64,000 nt of DNA, from NCBI GenBank assembly GCA_965200825.1, contig OZ241385.1:2480001-2544000 (forward strand), in the 5' to 3' direction. Both the position numbers and the translations under genes were made by a program. Shown in pieces: positions 35,803-43,903 of the stretch (its first letter is position 1; each line of letters starts with the position of its first letter). The notes beneath the pieces were generated by a model. It was not told where the DNA came from and did not search any database. It saw nothing but the letters and a program-made list of their open reading frames with translations. Source of the stretch: Bin80 sp026709335. Lineage in GTDB: Bacteria; Bacteroidota; Rhodothermia; Rhodothermales; Bin80.

Positions 35803-37520
35803 CGGGATAGAACAGAAATAAGGATTGCAGCCAAGCTGATGCTGCTTGAAACGATGATTTGTGTGCGCTGAGTCCGTGTCTGGCGATTTCGGACGGTCAA
35901 ATCCTCCAGCCATCCGACAAAGACCGCATCGCCAGGAAGGACAATTTCTTTCTCACCTCGGCGGACTGAGCCGCTACTGCCCCCATAGACATAGATATTT
36001 TCAGTGGCTGGTCCTGTGCCTCCGGCACGATCTACATAATGGCTAGCTGGCATGCCGGGGACAAATGAGACATATCCGGGTTGAGGGACATGTCCGGTGA
36101 CTAGGACAGTTCCTTCATCACGTGGAAAAACAAGGCGATCCCCATCATAGAGCACGATATCTTGACCACTTCCGGTGAGCGCCCCAGCAATGTCAACTGC
36201 TACATGGCTACCAATCTCTCCGGAAAATGATCTCTGAAAGCCTTTGGTAAACTGAACTGCGAGGTCAGCCCCAACAGCAATTGGTCGTAAGCTGGCCTCT
36301 TCCTGGAGAGGAAGAGGTATTTCAGGGGCATCCAGTAACCTGTCAACACTTGTACGCTCCAGTACAGCTCCATTTGGATTGGCGCCCTCTTTAAGTCCAC
36401 CGGCCAGTTTCACCAACTGTGTTAACGTGGTGACACCACCTTCAATCCGATACTCCCCCGGGTAGGTTACCCATCCTTCAATACTGGCAGTGGCAGATTC
36501 TCGTTCGTATACAGTGATATGATCGCCTGGCATCAGTAATTGGGTAGCAATTGAATCTGTGCCTAGGCTCTGAATGGTTTGGTCAGTTATAACGGAATAC
36601 GTTCCTTGATTCCAGCGCATAATTCGAAATCGGTCAACTTCATCGAGCGAGCGCCCTCCCATTGCAACATCAAGGATACTTACAATGGTGTCGTCGGGAC
36701 GCCAATCATATAATCCTGGCCAGGTTACATCACCGAAAATACGGATGCCATCACGGATTACATGGTAGGCAGGAACGTTAATGCGGTCTCCATCTTGCAG
36801 AACCGGATTATAATCTGTGTTTCCGGTCGTTTGATAACGGGTAAAATCAATCAGATCTTCGGTTCCGTCAATATGTAAAACCTGAATATTTCTGAGTGCA
36901 GGTTCATATACATCATTGATTTCCGGTTTAAATTCATGATCTGGCACTGCGAAATTAATTTGAAAATCTTCTGTTGTGCGCCGAGTTTTTACTAGTCCAG
37001 ATGATAGTGATTGCTGAATCACATCACTCACTCGTGACCTTGGAAGCATCAAATAGCGGCCGGTTTGAGTGACGGCTCCTGTGACATGGACATAAAAGCT
37101 TCGCGCCTGGGTAAGGGCAATACTGACGGATGTATTCGCATAGTGGGATTCAAGCCGCTCAAGGGCTTCCTTTTCAACATCTGCGAGCGATCGCCCTCCT
37201 GCTCGTAGCAGTCCTACTTCTGGTAATGAGAGAATACCGGAAACTGAGACAGTCAAGGGGATTTCCATGGGAGGTACTCCTCCAACCATCACACTAAAAA
37301 CATCGCCTGGTCCAACCAGATACTCATTCGGATCCACTGAACCCTCTAACGCCAAGATTCCAGATTGCCCTATTCTAGTCATCATAACCCGTCGCATTTC
37401 TTCCTGGGGGGTATCGGTGACGGAGCCGAGGACTTGGCTACCGGAGATTTGGGCCCGAACAACAGGGGCAATGGGACTCAACAAGAAAATGGCAAGCCCC
37501 CAGATGGCGAGTCTATACAT
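35799..37520 (-). CDS. SLBB-domain polysaccharide export protein (Wza-like)
   Basis: About 573 residues. A signal peptide (MYRLAIWGLAIFLLSPIAPV) precedes the poly-export domain (YLVGPGDVFSVMVGGVPP) and several SLBB repeats (for example HVTGAVTQTGRYLMLPRS, IRIFGDVTWPGLYDWRPDD, SIEGWVTYPGEYRIEGG, VTGHVPQPGYVSFVPG). The C-terminus ends in a hydrophobic helix. The ATG at 37520 is chosen over the TTG at 37538. It forms the outer-membrane export channel. First gene of the operon; promoter sequence should lie in 37521-37745, shared with the divergent ispE. Confidence 0.88.
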   Translation of the reverse strand: MYRLAIWGLAIFLLSPIAPVVRAQISGSQVLGSVTDTPQEEMRRVMMTRIGQSGILALEGSVDPNEYLVGPGDVFSVMVGGVPPMEIPLTVSVSGILSLPEVGLLRAGGRSLADVEKEALERLESHYANTSVSIALTQARSFYVHVTGAVTQTGRYLMLPRSRVSDVIQQSLSSGLVKTRRTTEDFQINFAVPDHEFKPEINDVYEPALRNIQVLHIDGTEDLIDFTRYQTTGNTDYNPVLQDGDRINVPAYHVIRDGIRIFGDVTWPGLYDWRPDDTIVSILDVAMGGRSLDEVDRFRIMRWNQGTYSVITDQTIQSLGTDSIATQLLMPGDHITVYERESATASIEGWVTYPGEYRIEGGVTTLTQLVKLAGGLKEGANPNGAVLERTSVDRLLDAPEIPLPLQEEASLRPIAVGADLAVQFTKGFQRSFSGEIGSHVAVDIAGALTGSGQDIVLYDGDRLVFPRDEGTVLVTGHVPQPGYVSFVPGMPASHYVDRAGGTGPATENIYVYGGSSGSVRRGEKEIVLPGDAVFVGWLEDLTVRNRQTRTQRTQIIVSSSISLAAILISVLSR

Positions 37521-37745
37521 CGGCAAAGGGAAAATCAATTAATAAACGGAAGGTAGCCGATGCGACGATATACGTGACGGGAATCATGGAAATTGCGAGT
37601 CCAACGGTATTTGGCAAACCTTGGTTCCTTTTTAACTAATAACTTGTTACAGCTGAGATGGCCATTCTATGGGTCTGTTTTTGGTGTTGATATGGAGATT
37701 ATTGGTAATTTTGGCCTACAGAGATCGCCATGGTTCCGTTTCTTC

Positions 37746-38600
37746 ATGATCAAAATTTCAAGCTTACATTCAGAAGCTCCAGCCAAGATCAATCTTGGCC
37801 TTCATATTTTACGAAAACGAATTGACGGATATCATGATTTAGCTACAGTCTTTCACCGGATTTCCTGGGCTGACAAACTTACAGCACTTTCTGCAGAGAA
37901 GCTTAGCATGACATGCACGGATCACACTCTTTCGTGTGGAGATGATAATCTGGTCATGCGCGCAGCGAAGCTTTTACAGAGAACTTCGGATGTAAATGAG
38001 GGCGCTTCGATGCATCTGGAGAAGAACCTGCCCCATGGTGCAGGGATAGGAGGTGGGTCAAGCGATGCCGCGACCGTGTTACTCATGTTATGTGAGCTGT
38101 GGAAGTTGAATAAAGCAGCCATTCCACTTGACTCACTTGCGTTGCAGCTCGGTTCGGATGTGCCCTTCTTTTTACATCATCATACGGCATATGCAGAAGG
38201 CAGAGGCGAAGAGCTGGCTCCGATGACGGGCTATCATTTTCCATTTAGTTTGGCGGTGATTGTTCAGCCCATTCATATATCCACCCAGTGGGCTTTCCGA
38301 CAGGTTGATGTGTCAGAGGAGAATCGAGCAGATCTGGTGGAGATCGTCGCATCCAATGATTTGGAACGTTGGAGGTATGAATTAGTGAATGATTTTGAAG
38401 AGCCGGTGTTTTCACATTGGCCGCAATTGCGAGAAGTCAAATCTCATTTGCTTCGGAGCGGGGCAGGGTTCGCAGGACTGACTGGATCAGGTTCCGGGGT
38501 ATACGGTGTATTCGAATCTTATGAAGATGCGAATGAGGCGGCCATGGAAGCGAGGGAAGATGGATGTTCAACATGGTGTCAACCTTCCGTTCGTCCATGA
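37746..38600 (+). CDS. ispE: 4-diphosphocytidyl-2-C-methyl-D-erythritol kinase
   Basis: Phosphorylates CDP-methylerythritol in the MEP isoprenoid route. About 284 residues of the GHMP kinase fold: EAPAKINLGLHILRKRIDGYHD at the N-terminus, the ATP loop LPHGAGIGGGSSDAATV, and the C-terminal GLTGSGSGVYG. The ATG at 37746 gives the family N-terminus; the frame open from TTG 37593 is rejected. No other MEP genes are in the window. It is divergent from the polysaccharide operon. Confidence 0.94.
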   Translation: MIKISSLHSEAPAKINLGLHILRKRIDGYHDLATVFHRISWADKLTALSAEKLSMTCTDHTLSCGDDNLVMRAAKLLQRTSDVNEGASMHLEKNLPHGAGIGGGSSDAATVLLMLCELWKLNKAAIPLDSLALQLGSDVPFFLHHHTAYAEGRGEELAPMTGYHFPFSLAVIVQPIHISTQWAFRQVDVSEENRADLVEIVASNDLERWRYELVNDFEEPVFSHWPQLREVKSHLLRSGAGFAGLTGSGSGVYGVFESYEDANEAAMEAREDGCSTWCQPSVRP

Positions 38601-38704
38601 AAGAGTGCATCGAGATGAACATTTAGATCTTATAGCAGGACGGTTCTGCCTGGTTTGCGCTACCTTAGCGCTTATTCACCCATTAACCATACAAGAACTG
38701 TCCC

Positions 38705-38980
38705 ATGCAAAACTACATCAAAACATTCACTTCTGTATCTATGGTGGGGATGGATGTGCACAAAAAGACGATTGCTTCGTGTATCCGTCATGCGAAGATC
38801 GGTGCGATCTTGAACGCCGATGGCGCAAAGAAAAATGATTGTGAGCGGAATGCTTCCAAGCGACTGATTGAAGATTTTCGGCGGGAGCAACCACACTTGC
38901 AGGTCATTGTACTGGAAGACGGAATTGGTCTAATGCCCTGCATATTCGGCAATACTACATCAGCCGAGGTTTGTAGGTGA
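38705..38980 (+). pseudogene. Chimeric transposase debris (IS110 and ISNCY pieces)
   Basis: The frame starts with an IS110-like N-terminus (VGMDVHKKTIASCI, the first DEDD aspartate) and passes without a stop into KKNDCERNASKRLIEDFRRE and PHLQVIVLEDGIG. The second part matches the central catalytic region of ISNCY-group transposases (KNDCERNAAKR...VVEDGL). The two pieces come from different IS families. The tail runs into the end of the outer-membrane gene on the other strand. It cannot be functional. Confidence 0.55.
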
Positions 38981-41723
38981 ATTTCAGAATGGCATAGCGT
39001 CCCAGTAATGAAATACGTGATTCTTGAAAATAATTGGCCCCGCTGGAGATGGTCACGTTCCGACTTTTATTTAGCGCATCGTTGAGTTCAAGCTCTATAT
39101 TGCCGCGGCCCTTCAGAAGTAATCTCGACATTGATAAATTCAGCAGAGCTATATCCTGATTGGAGCCGAAAAGCGTTCGGTCAAAGATGCGGTAAAGTAG
39201 TGATGACTCAAATGACCATTTTTCGGAGAGATTCCAAATCATCTGTGCATCCACTGTACCGTTGGTGTAGTTCCGATTTAGCTCTTCATTTAATGAATAA
39301 CGGATTCTATTGTACGTTATCCACCCGGTTGCCGTAAGATCAACTTTGCTCCCTCGGTAGTGCGTAATTTCGAGACTTAGCCTGTTGCGAAGTACCCGTG
39401 TATCATTCTCTTCGCTGTTGATAAACTCCATGCCTCGCTCCATGTCAATTTTGCTACTTAAATCCCAATTCATATTCAATGACCGAACAGGCATCCCAAA
39501 ACTTATCCCACCATCAATTGACCATACATCTCCTGCGTTGATCGCATGTAATGTCTGTCGCAACTGTTCATCTATCGTACGCCTATATATAATACTATTG
39601 CGCGTATACATCCCATTAAGATCCATGGATAGGTGGAATTCCGAGTACGGCTGGGATAAAAAATACCCGACTCCGGTTTTATGCTCATATTCGGGTGTCA
39701 GCGCTGGATTTCCAATGAAAATGCGCAGCGGATTGCTGTTATCCGTAAAGGGCTGCAATTGCCTCAGCGAAGGTTCATGTATTCTTGCCTCATAGCGGAA
39801 CTCAAGTAAGTGCCGTTCTCCAAGTTCAGTTTGCATCAGGAAGTCAGGCAGTATATGTGTGAAGCGACTCCGTATGGTTTGTGAACGATCTTTGATTAAA
39901 CCTTTTCGACGAGAGTACTGCGCTTCCAGGGTTCCAATTACCCACCAGGATTGATCATCAGCCTGTAGCGTAAACTCTGCACCTGAACGCCAGTACTCAT
40001 AATGCTGTATAAATCTCTCACTAAGGGAGGCATTCCTGATGCTGGCTTCATCAATGATGTCAAAGTATGACTTATTCTCCCTTCGATTGGTGGCTGTACG
40101 GTTCACATACAATGTTAGTACGCGGCCTCTGACCAAGGGTTGTAGAAATTCCATACGGTGCCCATATCGTAGACTGCTACCCTCAAATTTCTGCTCCTGA
40201 TCCAGTTCTTCGCGCGTCTGTATGTCCCCGAGGGTAGAGAGTTGTGTTTCTGTGCCGAGACGAGCTGCTTCGTCTGAATTATTCGCATCAACCGTACTTG
40301 TCGCAATAAGGCTGTGCCCTTTGGATGAGAGCCTTTTGCGCCACACCAGACGCGCATCTGCACTAAGAGCATCTTTTTCATTGCTCTTGGTGTGCATGGC
40401 TATACTTGATAATGCTCTGGATAGATCCTTCGTGTGCTCCAAACCCGTACGATTTAGCGATAGTATCACCTTTGACAATGTCCCTTTAAATCGCAGATCT
40501 TCTCCTTTGCGTAGCTTTACATCGGCCTGCAGTACTGCTGAATGTGTTAGGTTATCGGTTCTGCGGTTATTGAATTCATCACTTGATGCCGCTACGTCTG
40601 CACCCAACAGTTCCTTACGCGCTAGAATTGACTTCTGTGTATTTGAATGGTCGCTCAGAAAGTAGCTGATATTGACCATTGTGTTGTCGCTAAAATCGCG
40701 ATTAGCATGGAAACCCAGCCCCAAGGAATTCGAAATCCCGTCATTCGGTGACATTACTCTGCCTGCTCCACGGAAACTTCTCAATTGATTGAAGCTGAAG
40801 CCTGGCTGGTTTATATTTTCTGCATTCCCAATCAGTGCCAACTGCGTTTTGGGAGCGAACTGGAAAGCACTCAGTTGACCAAAGTACCGCCCCTGATCCC
40901 AACTCTTCCCGCCAAATCCACCACTAGTTTGACCAAATGCCCCACGTTTCGCCTCCTCAGTAAGTTTCAAGTCAATAGTTTTCTGCTCCTGGCCATCGGG
41001 AATCCCGGTGAACTCCGATCTGTCAGATATCTTATCGTACACTTGAACTTTGTCAACGGCATCTGCGGGTAGGTTACGCGTAGCAATCGTATGATCATTG
41101 CCAAAGAATTCCTTGCCCTCCACCAGAACATGCTCAACAATCTTCCCTTGGGCGAATATTGTACCGTAGCGATCCACATTTATACCCGGTAGTCGTCGTA
41201 GCAAATCCTCCACCATGTCTTGCGGACGCACAATAAAAGCCAGAGGATTATACTCAATCGTATCCCCAAGGACGACATAAGGTAGGCGATCAGCTTCAAC
41301 CACAAATTCTTCTAGTGCCTGCAATTGCATACTAAGAACAATTGAGCCTAAACGGACATCCGTACTTGCGATATCAAATTTCCGGTGTTTCGTCTGATAC
41401 CCCACAGAAGAAACCCGAAGAAGATATTTACCTACGGATAAACGACCAATGCTGAAGTCACCAGTATCACCTGTTGTTCCGAACTGTATGAGTGCCGAAT
41501 CTGCATGCGCCAACACCATTACGGTCGCTTGCGTAAGTGCAGTACCCGTCGAATCTGTGACTGAACCGGTTACAGAAAAGTGCTGAGCATATACGACAAG
41601 AACGCGGTGTTGAGCCAACACCATTACCGAAGCAACACACAAGACAAGTTTTATAGCAATCATACATGTTCTGCTTCTGCCCGCGATATCCATGCATATA
41701 AAACTGTCGGTCAACACCGCCAT
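38955..41723 (-). CDS. TonB-receptor-like outer-membrane beta-barrel protein
   Basis: Up to 922 residues. After a signal peptide comes a CarboxypepD-regulatory-like domain (FSVTGSVTDSTGTALTQATV), then a plug-like domain (RPQDMVEDLLRRLPGINVD and DKVQVYDKISDRSEFTG), then a large beta-strand-rich barrel ending in KFTYKPRLM. Three ATGs (41723, 41693, 41663) precede the leader; 41663 (MIAIKLVLCVASVMVLA) gives the cleanest signal peptide. Such proteins in Bacteroidota are usually next to a GLPGLI gene, as here. No TonB box is evident. A role in moving or binding the neighbouring secreted peptide is inference. Confidence 0.82.
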   Translation of the reverse strand: MAVLTDSFICMDIAGRSRTCMIAIKLVLCVASVMVLAQHRVLVVYAQHFSVTGSVTDSTGTALTQATVMVLAHADSALIQFGTTGDTGDFSIGRLSVGKYLLRVSSVGYQTKHRKFDIASTDVRLGSIVLSMQLQALEEFVVEADRLPYVVLGDTIEYNPLAFIVRPQDMVEDLLRRLPGINVDRYGTIFAQGKIVEHVLVEGKEFFGNDHTIATRNLPADAVDKVQVYDKISDRSEFTGIPDGQEQKTIDLKLTEEAKRGAFGQTSGGFGGKSWDQGRYFGQLSAFQFAPKTQLALIGNAENINQPGFSFNQLRSFRGAGRVMSPNDGISNSLGLGFHANRDFSDNTMVNISYFLSDHSNTQKSILARKELLGADVAASSDEFNNRRTDNLTHSAVLQADVKLRKGEDLRFKGTLSKVILSLNRTGLEHTKDLSRALSSIAMHTKSNEKDALSADARLVWRKRLSSKGHSLIATSTVDANNSDEAARLGTETQLSTLGDIQTREELDQEQKFEGSSLRYGHRMEFLQPLVRGRVLTLYVNRTATNRRENKSYFDIIDEASIRNASLSERFIQHYEYWRSGAEFTLQADDQSWWVIGTLEAQYSRRKGLIKDRSQTIRSRFTHILPDFLMQTELGERHLLEFRYEARIHEPSLRQLQPFTDNSNPLRIFIGNPALTPEYEHKTGVGYFLSQPYSEFHLSMDLNGMYTRNSIIYRRTIDEQLRQTLHAINAGDVWSIDGGISFGMPVRSLNMNWDLSSKIDMERGMEFINSEENDTRVLRNRLSLEITHYRGSKVDLTATGWITYNRIRYSLNEELNRNYTNGTVDAQMIWNLSEKWSFESSLLYRIFDRTLFGSNQDIALLNLSMSRLLLKGRGNIELELNDALNKSRNVTISSGANYFQESRISLLGRYAILKFTYKPRLM

Positions 41724-42025
41724 CCAGTTACAGGGGAGACTATAGTGCAGACTCCGAAGTCATAAATGTGTCGGTAGAAACAACCAGGCCGGATGGATCC
41801 ATTCCCGCGAGCGTACAGGTGCGCGTATAGAGGCATCTAGGACCAAGTAAAGAGTTTTGTACATGCGTATATAGATCTAATAGGTGAACTGAGTAAAGAA
41901 CACAAGATATGTGCCCGTTTTTTTCATTAGACCTATACGTATGGATACTATGAAACTGTCAGAAACAAACAGCTTCAATTTACTCAGTGATTGGGCCACA
42001 TATGCTAGAGCATTATCTGATTTGA
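41724..42025. other. Gap between barrel and GLPGLI genes
   Basis: About 300 bp, no gene supported. It probably carries a promoter or processing site for the barrel gene. No clear hairpin followed by a T-run was seen. Confidence 0.4.
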
Positions 42026-42790
42026 CTACTGCCCCCGCCACTTCAGGATGGTTATCTTTCCTTCTTGAATGTCGCGTAATTCCTGTTCATATAGGCGCCG
42101 ATCTTCATCCATTACCTCTTTCCTTGTACGGATATATTCTCCATCCGATACTTCTAATCCCCTCACAGGCGGAACGATAGCATGCACCAATTCGTCCATC
42201 AAAAGGGAATCCGCCGCATACACCTCTCCTGATGCCGCATTTGTGACCATCAAAATGAGCCCAGGTAGCCCTCCAAACAGTCCCGGACCAGCCGGAATAG
42301 GAATCTCTGATGTGAACCATGCTTCAATTTCGGTAGAATCTATCACCGCCGTCGCCTTTTCCACACGTAGCCCTAAATAAACACGCTCTTCATCACCCAA
42401 GCGCCATGGGATAGATGGAATTTCATCATTGGCGAGATACACATCCATACCCAGTACCCGCGATTCCGTGTACGTACGAAGGCGGAAATTAACATAGGTC
42501 GTGTCAACTTCCTCCTCTCCTTCACTGACCTTCCTATCTTCAGGCTCAACATGAGGCTTATCTGTCGGATACATCAGGGAGGCAGTTGTGTCAAAAACCA
42601 TGCTTCGGGATACTGTGGCATACATTGGAGGCTTAACGAACTCTGTTCCAACTAACTCACTTCTAGCAGCACTATAGTCAAAATAATGACTATACAGTAC
42701 CGGATATGTATGCGTGTAGCGTACGGTACCCATCTGTGCTGACGCACTAAAAGGTACCAGTGTGACTGCGATTAAGATAATCTGGCGCAT
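42026..42790 (-). CDS. GLPGLI-family secreted protein
   Basis: 254 residues. A signal peptide (MRQIILIAVTLVPFSASAQ) precedes a beta-rich domain with the family signature in GPGLFGGLPGLILMVTNA near residue 175. The rest is polar and ends EGKITILKWRGQ. The family is widespread in Bacteroidota, often beside TonB-receptor-like barrels, and is called a putative peptidase, but its role is not established. It follows the Cys-rich peptide gene by 112 bp and precedes the barrel by about 300 bp on the same strand. Confidence 0.85.
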   Translation of the reverse strand: MRQIILIAVTLVPFSASAQMGTVRYTHTYPVLYSHYFDYSAARSELVGTEFVKPPMYATVSRSMVFDTTASLMYPTDKPHVEPEDRKVSEGEEEVDTTYVNFRLRTYTESRVLGMDVYLANDEIPSIPWRLGDEERVYLGLRVEKATAVIDSTEIEAWFTSEIPIPAGPGLFGGLPGLILMVTNAASGEVYAADSLLMDELVHAIVPPVRGLEVSDGEYIRTRKEVMDEDRRLYEQELRDIQEGKITILKWRGQ

Positions 42791-42902
42791 GATTTACATA
42801 TGAGATATAAACCGAAAAGTCCGTGTTCAACAGCCTATGTCCCGAACGAGTGAACAAACTGTCTGAACTGCTGGCTTATCATGATACATCCGTCTCCAAT
42901 CA

Positions 42903-43376
42903 TTACATACCACAAACAGCCGCGTTGCAGGTGGAAAACTCATCGCCAGCTTCATTCTGGCAGGTATACCAGCCCCCCTTTCCTTCGCATTTCAAGTTTG
43001 ACTTACATTCTTCGTAACGATCTCGTTGTTTTCTGGTAGAATCTATTAAAAGTGCGCATTCAGGCGCAGACGCCACTTGCAAGGACAGGCCCGCATCTAC
43101 CAAAATATTCGATGCGGGCACAACGCGGACTGGATCAACACTTAATTCAACTGCAGGCAAGGGGCACCGGGTTGATTTAGTGTGATGATCAGATAACAAT
43201 ACGTGAGATGCATTATCCAGTACAAAACTGGTATGGGCAGTTGCCCCGAAATCTGTATCAACTGCGATGGCAGAGACAACATTGGAGGACAATTGACCAA
43301 ACACATCGGGAACATATCCTGCGAAAACAACGAACAGCCCCATGAGGGCCAAAAACGAAAAACGAACTCTAAGCAT
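42903..43376 (-). CDS. Secreted Cys-rich peptide precursor
   Basis: About 157 residues starting at ATG 43376 (MLRVRFSFLALMGLFVVFAG), with a clear signal peptide; ATG 43388 four codons upstream is possible. Two cysteines lie in the middle (TRCPLPAV, PECALL) and five in the last 35 residues: EECKSNLKCEGKGGWYTCQN then FSTCNAAVCGM. The Cys-Gly-rich tail resembles the ends of small NVEALA-type or bacteriocin-like secreted peptides. It heads a minus-strand set with GLPGLI and the outer-membrane barrel. No known family is recognised. Confidence 0.6.
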   Translation of the reverse strand: MLRVRFSFLALMGLFVVFAGYVPDVFGQLSSNVVSAIAVDTDFGATAHTSFVLDNASHVLLSDHHTKSTRCPLPAVELSVDPVRVVPASNILVDAGLSLQVASAPECALLIDSTRKQRDRYEECKSNLKCEGKGGWYTCQNEAGDEFSTCNAAVCGM

Positions 43377-43388
43377 TACGATCACCAT

Positions 43389-43741
43389 TTAGTTAAGAAT
43401 ATATAACAAATTACCCGTGAGGGCATCGTATTCATACGAAAATTCCATGTAAGATAATCATTTATACGGAATAAATTGGGGTTGGCAATTTCGTATGGAT
43501 ACAAAAAATACATCAATTACACTCTTCCCTACCCTTTGAAAGCTTGCAGATAGTACAGCAAAGAGTGTCTTCGTAGATAACAAACTGAGAATTCGGATTC
43601 AAGTTCGCATAAAGATTAGAAGTAACCTAGGAGATTCTTACATCTTTGATAGTAACCGAACTCTTCAATACTGCCATCTGCTTCTGAAATGCGACCTCAA
43701 TGTATTATGCATGAATATCTCTGTGGACATTTCTGAATTGG
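43389..43741. other. AT-rich region upstream of the Cys-rich peptide
   Basis: About 350 bp with no gene. It should hold the promoter of the minus-strand peptide/GLPGLI set. The left part of the broken psd gene begins at 43742. Confidence 0.4.
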
Positions 43742-43858
43742 CTATATGACACCCAACACACTCATTCCAGCACTCACTCGATCTCCAACCTTCACCTCAA
43801 TAGATATATCTGAAGGAATCAGTACATCCATTCTTGAACCAAATCGGATCAAACCAAA
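43742..43858 (-). pseudogene. psd: 3' fragment of phosphatidylserine decarboxylase
   Basis: The minus strand reads PFGLIRFGSRMDVLIPSDIS followed by IEVKVGDRVSAGMSVLGVI and a stop at 43742-43744. This is the C-terminus of a short (archaeal-type) Psd and contains the GS pair at which the proenzyme cleaves itself to form its pyruvoyl group. The remainder of the gene is 3.8 kb away at 47708-48258, separated by a transposon. It has no start of its own. Confidence 0.88.
43851..43858. repeat. 8-bp target duplication, left copy
   Basis: AAACCAAA, identical to 47708-47715 and flanking the IS1595-type transposon. Removing the element and one copy restores the psd frame as ERFGLIRFGSRMDV. Confidence 0.9.
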
Positions 43859-43903
43859 GGGAATTATATACGAAAGTGCCGAAATTTACGCGTCTACGCA
43901 ATC

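Noticed and set aside
35803..35913. N-terminal extension of the Wzz-like protein
   Set aside because: It lies inside the SLBB gene; ATG 35802 overlaps that gene's stop in the usual ATGA way.
37593..37745. N-terminal extension of IspE
   Set aside because: TTG start and sequence unlike the GHMP kinase N-terminus, which begins at ATG 37746.
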